Shown: positions 16,229 to 24,999 of the stretch, one piece after another | Layout of the letters: every line of letters begins with the position of its first letter | Numbering within the stretch: position 1 is the first letter of the stretch | Assembly: GCA_910584195.1 (NCBI GenBank) | Contig: CAJTYV010000001.1 | Location: 254,818-318,817 of the forward strand | Origin: an uncultured Ruminococcus sp. | Lineage (GTDB): Bacteria > Bacillota > Clostridia > Oscillospirales > Ruminococcaceae | Direction of reading: 5' to 3' | DNA length: 64,000 nucleotides | Translations under genes and position numbers: made by a program | Notes under the pieces: generated by a model | The model's database searches: none | The model's input: only the letters and a program-made list of their open reading frames with translations | Told to the model about the DNA's origin: nothing

Positions 16229-17593
16229 TTACTTTACAATATCTTCGTCACCAAACGGATCTCCGCATTCTGCGCAGAATTTCGGAGGATTATAAGGGTC
16301 GGCAGGTTCCCAGCCGCATTTATCGCACTTATAGAGCGGCTCTCCCACAGGTTTCGCCTTACCGCATTCGGCACAGAATTTCCCTTTATTTACCACGCCG
16401 CATGAACAAGTCCAGCCGTTTTCAGCTGGCTTTGGATTACCGCAGTTTGAACAGAATTTTGAAGTATTCTGCTGACCGCACGAGCATTTCCAGCTGCCGT
16501 CATCGGGCTTCGACTTACCGCAGTTCGCACAGAATTTGCCATTATTTGAAGTTCCGCATGAACATTTCCAAACGCCTGACTGAGCCTGCTGCGCACCCAT
16601 GGAGTAAAGATTCTGAGTATTTAGTCCGCCTGCCTGCTGAGCCATATTCATACCGAAGAATCCCATAGCCGCACCGCCCTTGTTGTCCGCCGCCTTGACC
16701 ATTGCCTCGTTCTGAGCTTCGACCATTTTTGCGGCAGCATTGAGGGGATCTCTGTTCCATGCAAGATCTTCGTATTTCTTTATTCTGTCCTCGTCTTCTT
16801 TTGGAATAGAAACGGATCGGATAGCTACCTTGCAAATCTCAATACCTCTGTCCTCAAGCCATTCTTTTTTCAAAACTTCTTTCATGGCGTTAGTGATAGC
16901 AACGGTATTATTCGGAAGCTGATCATATGTCACAAGAGTGGAAAGCTTTGCAAAAGCAGGCTGAAGCTGATTCATAAACTCACTGTAAAGCGTATTGTCG
17001 AGCTGATCGCGATTATAGACTGCCGTAACGTTTCCGCACACATTTGCATAAAACTTCATAGGATCTGCAATCTTATACGAATAAACGCCATTGCAGCGAA
17101 GTCCGACAGTAAAGCTTCTGCCAAGATCGGCATAGCTCACACGGAACGGAACCGGCTGAGAAGTTCCGAATTTATTATCGGTTATTTCTTTTATGTTAAA
17201 GTAATAAATACGCTGGTCGTGACCCGTATCACCGCCGAATGAAATACGCTTTCCAATAGTTTTGAAAGTATCCTTTATACCGCTGCCAAGACTTCCTGCG
17301 AAAATACTTGGTTCTGTTGACATATCATAAGTGTATTCGCCCGGAACTGCACATATTTCAACAACCTGTCCCTGATCGATGATTATCATACACTGTCCTT
17401 CGTTAACAACTATAACGCTGCCGTTTGTAATAATGTTATCGCTGCCCCGGGTATTGGATGATTTTTTTCCCGTCCTTTTATAACCTTTAACAACAAGAGT
17501 TGAGGGAGGGATAGCATCGCAGCAGAAAAATTCTTTCCACTGATCTGAAAGCGCCGAGCCTGCTCCTGTGAAAACTGCCTTTATAAGACCCAT
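16229..17593 (-). CDS. SPFH-domain protein with four C-terminal zinc ribbons
   Basis: 454 residues. The first 300 or so form an SPFH/prohibitin-like domain of the bacterial YdjI type, containing PPSTLVVKGYKRTG and EDRGIEICKVAIRSVSIPK. A flexible Gly/Ala/Gln stretch follows. Then come repeated zinc-ribbon units of the form WKCSCGTSNNGKFCANCG: three with CxC-x9-CxxC spacing and a fourth starting YKCDKCGWEP. Relatives assemble at membranes or with PspA in stress responses. No signal peptide or clear membrane helix is seen, so it is probably cytoplasmic and peripheral. The zinc ribbons may bind partners; function is not known. It has a strong promoter upstream (17667-17695). Confidence 0.85.
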   Translation of the reverse strand: MGLIKAVFTGAGSALSDQWKEFFCCDAIPPSTLVVKGYKRTGKKSSNTRGSDNIITNGSVIVVNEGQCMIIIDQGQVVEICAVPGEYTYDMSTEPSIFAGSLGSGIKDTFKTIGKRISFGGDTGHDQRIYYFNIKEITDNKFGTSQPVPFRVSYADLGRSFTVGLRCNGVYSYKIADPMKFYANVCGNVTAVYNRDQLDNTLYSEFMNQLQPAFAKLSTLVTYDQLPNNTVAITNAMKEVLKKEWLEDRGIEICKVAIRSVSIPKEDEDRIKKYEDLAWNRDPLNAAAKMVEAQNEAMVKAADNKGGAAMGFFGMNMAQQAGGLNTQNLYSMGAQQAQSGVWKCSCGTSNNGKFCANCGKSKPDDGSWKCSCGQQNTSKFCSNCGNPKPAENGWTCSCGVVNKGKFCAECGKAKPVGEPLYKCDKCGWEPADPYNPPKFCAECGDPFGDEDIVK

Positions 17594-17666
17594 ATTAAAA
17601 CTCCTTTCGATAACAAGTACGAGCTTATTACCTATATCATTTACCGAAATTTATCGGTCTGATTTA

Positions 17667-17695
17667 ATTATAACACATTTTCTCTGATTATGCAA
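17667..17695 (-). promoter_or_regulatory. Promoter of the SPFH gene
   Basis: On the minus strand TTGCAT (17690-17695), 17-bp spacer, extended -10 TGTTATAAT (TATAAT at 17667-17672). Confidence 0.75.
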
Positions 17696-17717
17696 GACTT
17701 TTTTCCTGCAAACAATG

Positions 17718-17753
17718 CAACGCACAAAGCCGTTTTCAAAACCTTGTGCGTTG
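17718..17753 (-). terminator. Terminator of the leucine-rich-repeat gene
   Basis: CAACGCACAA (17718-17727) pairs with TTGTGCGTTG (17744-17753), 9 bp past the minus-strand stop. The T-tract is modest. Confidence 0.65.
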
Positions 17754-17762
17754 TTTTATTAA

Positions 17763-20150
17763 TTATTTATCTGTAACTTCGGGAAGTTCTTTAAGTATTT
17801 TCGCGTCTAATTTCTGAATTGCAAGAGCATCGCTTGTCTTAACTCCATCGCCGGTATTGCAGCAATCAGCATTTTTAGCACCGAGTGCCGAAAGTCCATA
17901 TTTATCTGAATTTCCAAGAGCCTGCAAAATCGCTGTAGAATCGGCAATAGTTACCTTACCGTCACAATTTGCGTCGCCGTAAAGAATCTTAGGCGCTTCT
18001 CCCAGAGATTCAAAAGTATTGCCGTTTTCCTCGGCATAAGCTTGTGCAGTAGAATTATCATATCCGCAGATTATAACATCGCTATCCAAATTATCTATTT
18101 TACAGTTTTCATTTCTGATAATAATTTTTTCAATATTGTATAAGTTACTTATTTCATTTACGGAACTTGCAGCGTCTACTACTTTGACATTGCCCCATTC
18201 ATAGCAATAATCATCAAGTACATCTGTACCCTGATACATTACAAATTCGTCAATAACGGAACCCGAAAAAATTCCATACTCCATAACGCTCAGATATTCG
18301 GGCATATTTATCCTTTTAAGATTTTCGCATCCTGCAAAAGCCATAACGCCCAGTCTGGAAAGTCGTTTTGGAAGAATTACCTCCTCCAAATAATTGTTAT
18401 TGCTAAATGCATAACCGTATACCCAGTCAACGTCATTCGGAACGGTAAACGAAATTCCTTTTTTAGATTCGGGATACATTACGAGAACCTTTTTACCTTC
18501 TCTTTCTCTGTACAATACGCCGTCCTCTGAAAAATAAGCAGGATTCCCTTTTTCAACTTCAACTCTGCCGATATTTGAATCGTCCAGTGCAAATCTTCCT
18601 ATATTTTCAGCCGATGCCGGTATCTTGACGGAATTTATCCCGCTTCCGCTTAATGCACCGTCACATATTGCAGCCGTGCCGGGTTTTATCTCAATATCCT
18701 GACCGGATATATCGCCCTTGAATCCAAGCAGCGTTGTTCCAAAATATATCGGTCCATCAGGAAGATTTTCAATAAATGGAATATATTCCATATAATATGT
18801 CCAACTGTCATCATCTTCATTGTATTGAGAGTGTCTGCGTCCGAATGCGTCAAGCGAAAACAACGTTGAATCCGTATTAAGAAGATTGATCTCTTCAAGA
18901 GATATACATCCCACAAAACAATTTTGATTCCAACCCCAATGTCTGACAGAATCGGGGATCGTTACATTAGTCACCTTGCGGCAGTTCTCAAAAGCAGCTC
19001 CGCCGATGTAGTCCGTTCCGTCAAAAATTTCTACACCGCCCTCTTTTCCCTCGGGACACACTTTCAAACCGTCAACCAGACCATCATATCCTTTGCTGTA
19101 CAAAATGCCGTCATGGGATTCATAACGTTCATTTTTTTCATCAACATTGATGGCAGTCAGGTTAGGACAATCTGCGCCAAAATACCAATTAATATATTCA
19201 ACGCTTGCCGGAAGATTTACCGAAGTTACATTCGGAAGATTGCTGAAAACTCCATAACCTATGTCTATAACGCCGTCCTCAATAGTAACATCACCCTCTA
19301 ATGCTGTCCGCATAACCCATATTAAATCTTTGCCTTCACTGTAAGAAGAATTCTTATAAAACATTCCGTTTGAAAATGAATAATTTTGATTGTTTTCATC
19401 TATGTTGATTTCTTCAAGAGCGCTGAGTTCAGCAAACATATAACTATTCATATACTCTACCGATTCCGGAATAGTTATTGATTTAAGAGAATAACAATAG
19501 CGAAAAGCGTCATTTATATCAGTTACGCCGTTCGGTATTTCAATTTCAGTAATTCCAATACAATTAGAAAACGCATCTCCGCTGATATAAGTAAGCGTTG
19601 AAGGCAGTATGACAGACGTAATTTCTTCACAATATGCAAAAGCATTTGTACCTATTCTCTCTACCCCTTCGGGAACAATATACTCGCCCTGCATTTTTCC
19701 CGGACACCTTATAAGCTTAGTCATATCTTTGCTGAAAAGCACACCGTCCAAAGAAACGAAATTCTCATTTTCACTGCTTACGATTATCTCCTCAAGGGAA
19801 CTGCACCCATTAAATGCATATGAATCAATTTCTGATATAGTATCAGGCAAACTTACGGAAACAAGAGAAGAGCAATTACTAAAAGCGCGATAACCTATCT
19901 CTTGAACTTTTATGTCGTCAATTTCCGAAGGTATCACAAGTTCGGAAGCGTCCCCGGAATAACCTGTGATTTCAATATAGCTATCGTCCCAGTCGCTTAT
20001 ATAATACTCCAGACCATCTTCTGTCACATAATCAGCCGCGTTAACATTTGTCAAAGGCAGCCGTTCTGTAAAACAGACCTTATTCACAGCAACCGCAAGA
20101 CTCATTACAGCAGCAATCCCGAATAAAGCCGCTTTTGTTGTTTTTTTCAT
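17763..20150 (-). CDS. Secreted BspA-type leucine-rich-repeat protein with C-terminal dockerin
   Basis: 795 residues. A signal peptide covers about 1-38 (TKAALFGIAAVMSLAVAVNK...). Residues about 70-690 are BspA/TpLRR repeats, such as IGYRAFSNCSSLVSVSLPD and IPESVEYMNSYMFAELSAL. The last 65 residues are a type I-like dockerin: YGDANCDGKVTIADSTAILQ, then CCNTGDGVKTSDALAIQKLD, giving the two calcium-binding F-hand repeats. Dockerins attach proteins to cohesins on scaffoldins. The repeats suggest adhesion or protein binding rather than catalysis. No catalytic domain is visible. It is preceded by a good promoter and followed by its own terminator, so it is monocistronic. Confidence 0.9.
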   Translation of the reverse strand: MKKTTKAALFGIAAVMSLAVAVNKVCFTERLPLTNVNAADYVTEDGLEYYISDWDDSYIEITGYSGDASELVIPSEIDDIKVQEIGYRAFSNCSSLVSVSLPDTISEIDSYAFNGCSSLEEIIVSSENENFVSLDGVLFSKDMTKLIRCPGKMQGEYIVPEGVERIGTNAFAYCEEITSVILPSTLTYISGDAFSNCIGITEIEIPNGVTDINDAFRYCYSLKSITIPESVEYMNSYMFAELSALEEINIDENNQNYSFSNGMFYKNSSYSEGKDLIWVMRTALEGDVTIEDGVIDIGYGVFSNLPNVTSVNLPASVEYINWYFGADCPNLTAINVDEKNERYESHDGILYSKGYDGLVDGLKVCPEGKEGGVEIFDGTDYIGGAAFENCRKVTNVTIPDSVRHWGWNQNCFVGCISLEEINLLNTDSTLFSLDAFGRRHSQYNEDDDSWTYYMEYIPFIENLPDGPIYFGTTLLGFKGDISGQDIEIKPGTAAICDGALSGSGINSVKIPASAENIGRFALDDSNIGRVEVEKGNPAYFSEDGVLYREREGKKVLVMYPESKKGISFTVPNDVDWVYGYAFSNNNYLEEVILPKRLSRLGVMAFAGCENLKRINMPEYLSVMEYGIFSGSVIDEFVMYQGTDVLDDYCYEWGNVKVVDAASSVNEISNLYNIEKIIIRNENCKIDNLDSDVIICGYDNSTAQAYAEENGNTFESLGEAPKILYGDANCDGKVTIADSTAILQALGNSDKYGLSALGAKNADCCNTGDGVKTSDALAIQKLDAKILKELPEVTDK

Positions 20151-20245
20151 GTAAGCTCCTCCTCTTATACAACATCGCTTTTTAAGCTAAGCCTATTGTC
20201 ACTCTTAATATTAATATAATTAAACAAAATATATTGTTTCAATTA

Positions 20246-20274
20246 ATTATAACATATTTAAAAATATCTTGCAA
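20246..20274 (-). promoter_or_regulatory. Promoter of the leucine-rich-repeat gene
   Basis: Minus strand TTGCAA (20269-20274), 17-bp spacer, extended -10 TGTTATAAT (TATAAT 20246-20251), about 95 bp ahead of the ATG. The 177-bp gap otherwise holds the terminator at 20297. Confidence 0.75.
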
Positions 20275-20296
20275 GTAAAAAGTTCATATTTTAAAT

Positions 20297-20323
20297 ATCG
20301 ACGCACAAATATTGTGCGTCGAT
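20297..20323 (-). terminator. Terminator of the ArsC-like gene
   Basis: Perfect 12-bp stem ATCGACGCACAA / TTGTGCGTCGAT with loop ATA, 5 bp past the stop; AT-rich sequence follows on the minus strand. Confidence 0.8.
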
Positions 20324-20327
20324 GCTT

Positions 20328-20669
20328 TTATTCCCAGTTTTTCCAGATTTCAGGGCAATAACCAACAGTTGCTTTTTTTCCGCTGCGAACAACGGGAGTT
20401 TTTATAAGCTGCTGATTTTCAAAGAGTTTTTCCTCGCGGTCGCTGTCTGAAAGGTATCTCATAAGGGTAACCGTTTCCTTATCCTTCGATTTATCGTTTA
20501 TCATAGCGTCAATTTCTCCGACAGACTGCATAACCGAATTAAACTCTCCCCTGCTCATTCCTTTTTCTTTCATATCTATAAACTGGACTTTTATATTGCG
20601 CTCTTTAAAATAACGCTCGGCTTTTTTCGTATCAAAGCACTTTTTAACTCCAAATATCTGTATATTCAT
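20328..20669 (-). CDS. ArsC/Spx-family thioredoxin-fold protein
   Basis: 113 residues with the ArsC/YffB/Spx layout: IFGVKKCFDTKKAERYFKER near the N-terminus with a single active-site Cys, then VQFIDMKEKGMS, then the conserved LIKTPVVRSGKKATVGY near the end. Canonical ArsC has Cys-x2-Ser/Thr. Here the residues after Cys are FDT, so it fits the single-Cys reductase-like branch. It could be a glutathione-independent reductase or a regulator. The start lies 2 bp after the GH3 stop, so it is cotranscribed with the beta-glucosidase; the biological link is unclear. No arsenic genes are adjacent. Confidence 0.82.
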   Translation of the reverse strand: MNIQIFGVKKCFDTKKAERYFKERNIKVQFIDMKEKGMSRGEFNSVMQSVGEIDAMINDKSKDKETVTLMRYLSDSDREEKLFENQQLIKTPVVRSGKKATVGYCPEIWKNWE

Positions 20670-20671
20670 TC

Positions 20672-23419
20672 TTAAAATTCTCCCGCATCCATTGGTCTGT
20701 CCGTTCTTGCAGTCTTTTCAAAATCTATGCTTATCATGTCAAGACCGTTCTGCGCAAAGTATATGCGTACTGCCGTAAAATGTGAAAACATTGGAATCTC
20801 GCTTGAATAAGACACTGCTTTACCGCCTGTTCCGTTCCATGTAAAAACAGCATTTGCCGTTCCCATTGTAAAAAGCGTTACCGGAATCTGCGCCAGTTCA
20901 CTTTGTTCCGATGAAGCAGTAACAGTTACCTTATACCAACCGGGACGGTTTACCTCCAAAGCAAAACTGTAATTTTTTCCTTTTTCCGACTTTACATCGC
21001 TCAGATCCAAAGTAAACTTCTCGTTTATTTCATAAAAAACAACATTTTCGTCAGAAGAAATATCCTCATCCGGTCGATTAATAACCTCTATCGTATCATC
21101 TTCGCCTATCGTGCGTTTAAATGCGTTCGTTCCGAGAATAAACGTACAAATATTTTTTGCGTTTCTCTGAATCTCACACCGCCTTAAATCACCGTTTTTG
21201 AGACTTTCAAGTGTATTATCCCCGTTTTTTCCGCCATCGGCGCACACCATGTACAAATCGTTCTGTGCCATTGCCATTGCAGCAAAATCAGTCTTATCGG
21301 CATTTTGTCCCCGGCGGTTGATATTCGCCCACCAGTCGGTCATGGTAATTCCCGAAAATCCCCATTCATTGCGAAGAATAATCGTATTCAAATCGAAATT
21401 TCCGGCAGTCCACACTCCGTTTACCTTTCCGTAAGTTGTCATAACGCTGTCGGCGCTTCCTTGTTTTACGGCAATTTCAAAACCCTTCAGATATATTTCG
21501 CGCAATGCTCTTTCAGAAGCAACAGTATCTATAAAGTGACGATTGGTTTCCTGATTGTTACCGCAGAAATGCTTTATAGTCCCCGTAACTCCTGATTTAT
21601 GAAGTCCCCTCAGTTCCGCGGCAGCCATAGTTCCCGTCAGGTACGGATCTTCGGAAAAATACTCAAAATTACGTCCGTTCAAAGGGTGACGGTGAATGTT
21701 CATGCCCGGTCCGAGCAGACAATCAACCTTATTTGCAGCCATTTCAAGTCCCATAAACCCGAAAAGCTCCTCGGCAAGCTCTTTATTAAAAGTCGATGCT
21801 ATCATAGTTCCGTTAGGCAGACTAAATGCCTTTGTACCACAGTCAAGCCTCATTCCAGATGGTCCGTCGGAACAACATGCCGCAGGTATGCCGTATTTTG
21901 TAAGGCAGTCTGCAACTCCGCCGAACGCCGAAGCGGTACCCGCCGTAACTCTCGGACTTCCCATACCTTCGCCCCTGATAATGCAGGACAGTTCCTCATC
22001 GGAAAGCTGAGCAATAAATTCGTCCATAGTATTTTTGCCCGAATGCACATCAGCAAGCTTGATTTCCCTGTCGCCCGTATAAGGAATTTCTTTCGGCAGA
22101 TTCTCCAGTCGTCTTGCAGTTTCGTCCACTTCACTGAGAGGAACGTCCTCAAACGTCAGTCCGCCGTCATTCTTCATTCTCTTGAACGCTTCTACAGGCG
22201 CAAGAGCCTGAACGCATTTTTCTATCACTCTGTCTCGCACAATACCAACACAAATGGACTTTCCAATATCAGGCGTTATGTAAAAATTATATTCTCCCGA
22301 TTCAAGAAGAAAACAATTTTTATGCCCGGTAATTCCCGAATCATCGTAGGACGCAAGTTCGTCCAGATTTACCACGACGCATATGTCCTGAGATTCTCCG
22401 GGAGCAAGCGTTTTGGTTTTTTCATATCCGCATAGCACTCTTTTCGGCTGCCCGAGTTTACCCTGTGGCTTTTCAACATATACCATAACAACTTCTTTGC
22501 CGCTGTACCTGCCTGTATTCTTAACCTCCACATATATCGCAACAGTATTTTCATCATAATCGGAAGAAATATACTTTGTTTCAAAAGCGGTGTATGAAAG
22601 TCCGTATCCAAAGGGATAACGCACTTTTTCCGGAGCAAACGTATCAAAATACCGATACCCAACGTAAATATCTTCAACGTAGCGATTGCTATTCAAATCG
22701 CCGAAATATTGGTGAGACGGATAATCTTCGATATTGTATGCGATAGTATCGGGAAGCTTTCCCGACGGCGAGACCTTGCCTGTAAGAACGTCCGCAGTAC
22801 CTGTGCCACCCGTCATACCGCCCTGCCATACATAAAGCAGAGAATCAACGTCAAGGCTTTCAATAAATTCAATGTCGATAAGTCCGCCAACATTCAGCAG
22901 AACAACAACCTTTTCAAAGTTTTTGCGGACTTTTGTCAGCATATCTTTTTCAAGCTCCGTCAGAAGATACGAACCTTCACTCAAGGTAACTTCCTGCTCC
23001 TCGCCTGCCGTTCTTCCGATAATTACAATGGCTGTGCTTCCCGTTTCAGAAGCTTTTTTCACGATCTCATCAGAAAGGGGCATTTCTTTCTGCGACCAAG
23101 GTTCAGCTCCCCAGCCTGAACCTAAGTCGTAAGGATTTTTCTTGTCCCATTTTCTGTAAATCTCAAGAAGCTCCTCATTAAGCTTTACGCCTGCTTCAAG
23201 AAGTCCGTCCGTAATACCCGTAACTTTTGAAACGTTAACCATTCCTCCCGAACCCGTTCCGCTCTTGTAATAATGAAGCTGTATGCGTCCGAAAACCGAA
23301 ACAATCTCTTCCTTTTTCAGCGGCAGAGCCGAATTGTTGTTTTTCAGCATAACTATTCCCTCGGCTACAGTATCGGCAGCAACTTTTAAGTATTTTTCCC
23401 AATCAAGAATTTTATTCAT
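20672..23419 (-). CDS. Glycoside hydrolase family 3, domain-swapped order (beta-glucosidase-like)
   Basis: 915 residues without signal peptide, so cytoplasmic. The domain order is reversed relative to most GH3 enzymes. The alpha/beta sandwich comes first (about 10-250, EGIVMLKNNNSALPL at 20, PSGKLPDTIA near 217). Then a fibronectin-III-like domain (about 275-380), then the catalytic TIM barrel (about 455-770) with GPGMNIHRHPLNGRNFEYF, then KHFCGNNQETNRH and the nucleophile in GITMTDWW. A further C-terminal beta-rich stretch (about 790-915) is unassigned. This reversed order is known for rumen bacterial beta-glucosidases of Ruminococcus albus and Butyrivibrio. Likely substrates are cellodextrins or other beta-glucosides taken up after extracellular cellulolysis (inference). 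Confidence 0.92.
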   Translation of the reverse strand: MNKILDWEKYLKVAADTVAEGIVMLKNNNSALPLKKEEIVSVFGRIQLHYYKSGTGSGGMVNVSKVTGITDGLLEAGVKLNEELLEIYRKWDKKNPYDLGSGWGAEPWSQKEMPLSDEIVKKASETGSTAIVIIGRTAGEEQEVTLSEGSYLLTELEKDMLTKVRKNFEKVVVLLNVGGLIDIEFIESLDVDSLLYVWQGGMTGGTGTADVLTGKVSPSGKLPDTIAYNIEDYPSHQYFGDLNSNRYVEDIYVGYRYFDTFAPEKVRYPFGYGLSYTAFETKYISSDYDENTVAIYVEVKNTGRYSGKEVVMVYVEKPQGKLGQPKRVLCGYEKTKTLAPGESQDICVVVNLDELASYDDSGITGHKNCFLLESGEYNFYITPDIGKSICVGIVRDRVIEKCVQALAPVEAFKRMKNDGGLTFEDVPLSEVDETARRLENLPKEIPYTGDREIKLADVHSGKNTMDEFIAQLSDEELSCIIRGEGMGSPRVTAGTASAFGGVADCLTKYGIPAACCSDGPSGMRLDCGTKAFSLPNGTMIASTFNKELAEELFGFMGLEMAANKVDCLLGPGMNIHRHPLNGRNFEYFSEDPYLTGTMAAAELRGLHKSGVTGTIKHFCGNNQETNRHFIDTVASERALREIYLKGFEIAVKQGSADSVMTTYGKVNGVWTAGNFDLNTIILRNEWGFSGITMTDWWANINRRGQNADKTDFAAMAMAQNDLYMVCADGGKNGDNTLESLKNGDLRRCEIQRNAKNICTFILGTNAFKRTIGEDDTIEVINRPDEDISSDENVVFYEINEKFTLDLSDVKSEKGKNYSFALEVNRPGWYKVTVTASSEQSELAQIPVTLFTMGTANAVFTWNGTGGKAVSYSSEIPMFSHFTAVRIYFAQNGLDMISIDFEKTARTDRPMDAGEF

Positions 23420-23459
23420 AAAACAGTATCCTCATTTCATGATATAATCAGATACTACA

Positions 23460-23488
23460 ATTATAACAAATATTTCATTATTTTGCAA
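23460..23488 (-). promoter_or_regulatory. Promoter of the GH3 gene
   Basis: Minus strand TTGCAA (23483-23488), 17 bp, TGTTATAAT (TATAAT 23460-23465). The surrounding 50 bp is nearly identical to the promoter region at 23945-23995. Confidence 0.8.
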
Positions 23489-23529
23489 GAGTTTTTATAA
23501 AAATGCAGACTTTTTTCGCCAAGCATTAA

Positions 23530-23916
23530 TTAAATATATTTATAAATTTCAAGATATTGCTTTAGTTTTTTTGCTTTATGAGCAGGAACAGTAATTTTTC
23601 TATCATAAACAAAGATGCGAAATGCAGGTTCTAAAATAAAACCGCTCTGCCTGCCTTTAAGAATACGGAAGTCCCTGATTTCAGAAGCATGAAAAGACCA
23701 GTTATGCCTGAAAGGTTCCCTGCAATAAAATTCACCTGTATCTGTATCAATTTTCATTTTCCAGATTGTCAGATAAAAAGCACGAATCAAGCCAATAAAT
23801 ACCAAAATTACACCTGTTACCGGATTGTCAAAATGAACTAAAACAAAGCCGAATATTATTAAATATCCTACTATTATAACATTTAACATTGAAATTTTTC
23901 CGACTTTTATTTTCAT
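23530..23916 (-). CDS. Hypothetical membrane protein
   Basis: 128 residues from the ATG at 23916, which has AAAGGAGG 9 bp upstream; a longer frame upstream has no ribosome site. Two N-terminal membrane helices (about 9-28, about 33-51) precede a soluble domain with a short PH-like beta pattern (DTGEFYCREPFRHNWSF, SEIRDFRILKG). The layout resembles small YcxB/PH-type bacterial membrane proteins, but I do not recognise the family. It is monocistronic with its own promoter. Confidence 0.75.
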   Translation of the reverse strand: MKIKVGKISMLNVIIVGYLIIFGFVLVHFDNPVTGVILVFIGLIRAFYLTIWKMKIDTDTGEFYCREPFRHNWSFHASEIRDFRILKGRQSGFILEPAFRIFVYDRKITVPAHKAKKLKQYLEIYKYI

Positions 23917-23955
23917 AAAATAATACCTCCTTTCATAATCTAACAAGATACTGCA

Positions 23956-23984
23956 ATTATAACAAATATTTCATGAATTTGCAA
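23956..23984 (-). promoter_or_regulatory. Promoter of the hypothetical membrane protein gene
   Basis: Minus strand TTGCAA (23979-23984), 17 bp, TGTTATAAT (TATAAT 23956-23961). Duplicate of the GH3 promoter region. Confidence 0.8.
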
Positions 23985-24037
23985 TAGTTTATAAAAAATC
24001 AGCCTTGGAGTAATCCTCAGCTGATAAAACAATATAT

Positions 24038-24910
24038 TTAATGTTTAAATGCAAAATACGCAAGTACCAATGCTCCCAGCACTATTCTGTACCAACCGAA
24101 TATCTTGAAATCATGCTTCTTAATGTAATCCATAAGGAATTTGATAACGAAGATCGAAACCGCAAATGCTACTAACATACCAACTGCAAGTATTCCTGCC
24201 TGAGTACCGGTGAAGCCTCCGTCATACTTTATAAGTTTCAGCAAACTTGCTCCGAACATTACCGGAACTGCAAGGAAAAAGGTAAATTCCGCTGCAACCG
24301 TTCTCGAAATCCCTATCATCAATGCGCCGACGATAGTCGAACCGGATCTGGATGTTCCGGGGAAAAGAGCCGCTATAAGCTGAAACCCTCCTATTATCAA
24401 AGCCGACCTATAAGTCAGTTCATCTATGGAATTAACCTTTGCCTTAGTGTGTTTATTGTGATTTTCAATTATAATAAACGCTACGCCGAACACGATAAGA
24501 GCTATTGCAACAACCCATGGATTATAAAAATGCTCATCTATCCACTCGTCCAAAATAAGACCTATAACTGCCGCAGGTATACAGGCAACAAGCACCTTGA
24601 ACCACATTTGCATTATATCCGCTTTTATGTATGAACCTATCCCCTCCTGCCTGAAAGGATGAGAATTGTTCTTTTTGCCGAATGGAAACAGCTTTTTCCA
24701 AAAAATCACAACTACAGCCATAATAGCTCCCAGCTGTATAACAACGTCGAACATCTCGATAAACGCATCATTCACCTTCAAATCGCTGCTGACGTTCAGT
24801 TTAAGAAATTCATTCACTATTATCAAATGTCCCGTACTGCTGACCGGCAGCCATTCCGTAACGCCTTCCACAATACCGAGTATAATGGATTTAATAAATT
24901 CCCAAATCAT
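24038..24910 (-). CDS. uppP: Undecaprenyl-diphosphatase
   Basis: 290 residues, usual for UppP/BacA. The two active-site motifs are present: EGVTEWLPVSSTGHLIIV (about 14-31) and FPGTSRSGSTIVGAL (about 187-201). There are about eight membrane helices. It recycles undecaprenyl pyrophosphate for cell-wall synthesis and gives intrinsic bacitracin tolerance. It has a TTGACA-17-TATAAT promoter of its own (24970-24998) and no co-transcribed neighbour. Confidence 0.96.
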   Translation of the reverse strand: MIWEFIKSIILGIVEGVTEWLPVSSTGHLIIVNEFLKLNVSSDLKVNDAFIEMFDVVIQLGAIMAVVVIFWKKLFPFGKKNNSHPFRQEGIGSYIKADIMQMWFKVLVACIPAAVIGLILDEWIDEHFYNPWVVAIALIVFGVAFIIIENHNKHTKAKVNSIDELTYRSALIIGGFQLIAALFPGTSRSGSTIVGALMIGISRTVAAEFTFFLAVPVMFGASLLKLIKYDGGFTGTQAGILAVGMLVAFAVSIFVIKFLMDYIKKHDFKIFGWYRIVLGALVLAYFAFKH

Positions 24911-24969
24911 AAATTTTCCTTTCTTTGGTCATTGTCCGCATTTGCAGACAGTAATTTACAATAATAATT

Positions 24970-24998
24970 ATTATATCATATTTTTATTTATATGTCAA
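24970..24998 (-). promoter_or_regulatory. Promoter of uppP
   Basis: Minus strand consensus TTGACA (24993-24998), 17 bp, TGATATAAT (TATAAT 24970-24975). Confidence 0.8.
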
Positions 24999-24999
24999 T

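Noticed and set aside
21599..22435. 278-codon open frame on the plus strand inside the GH3 gene
   Set aside because: It is the antisense shadow of a clear GH3 enzyme and is rich in His, Ser and Arg with no recognisable motif.
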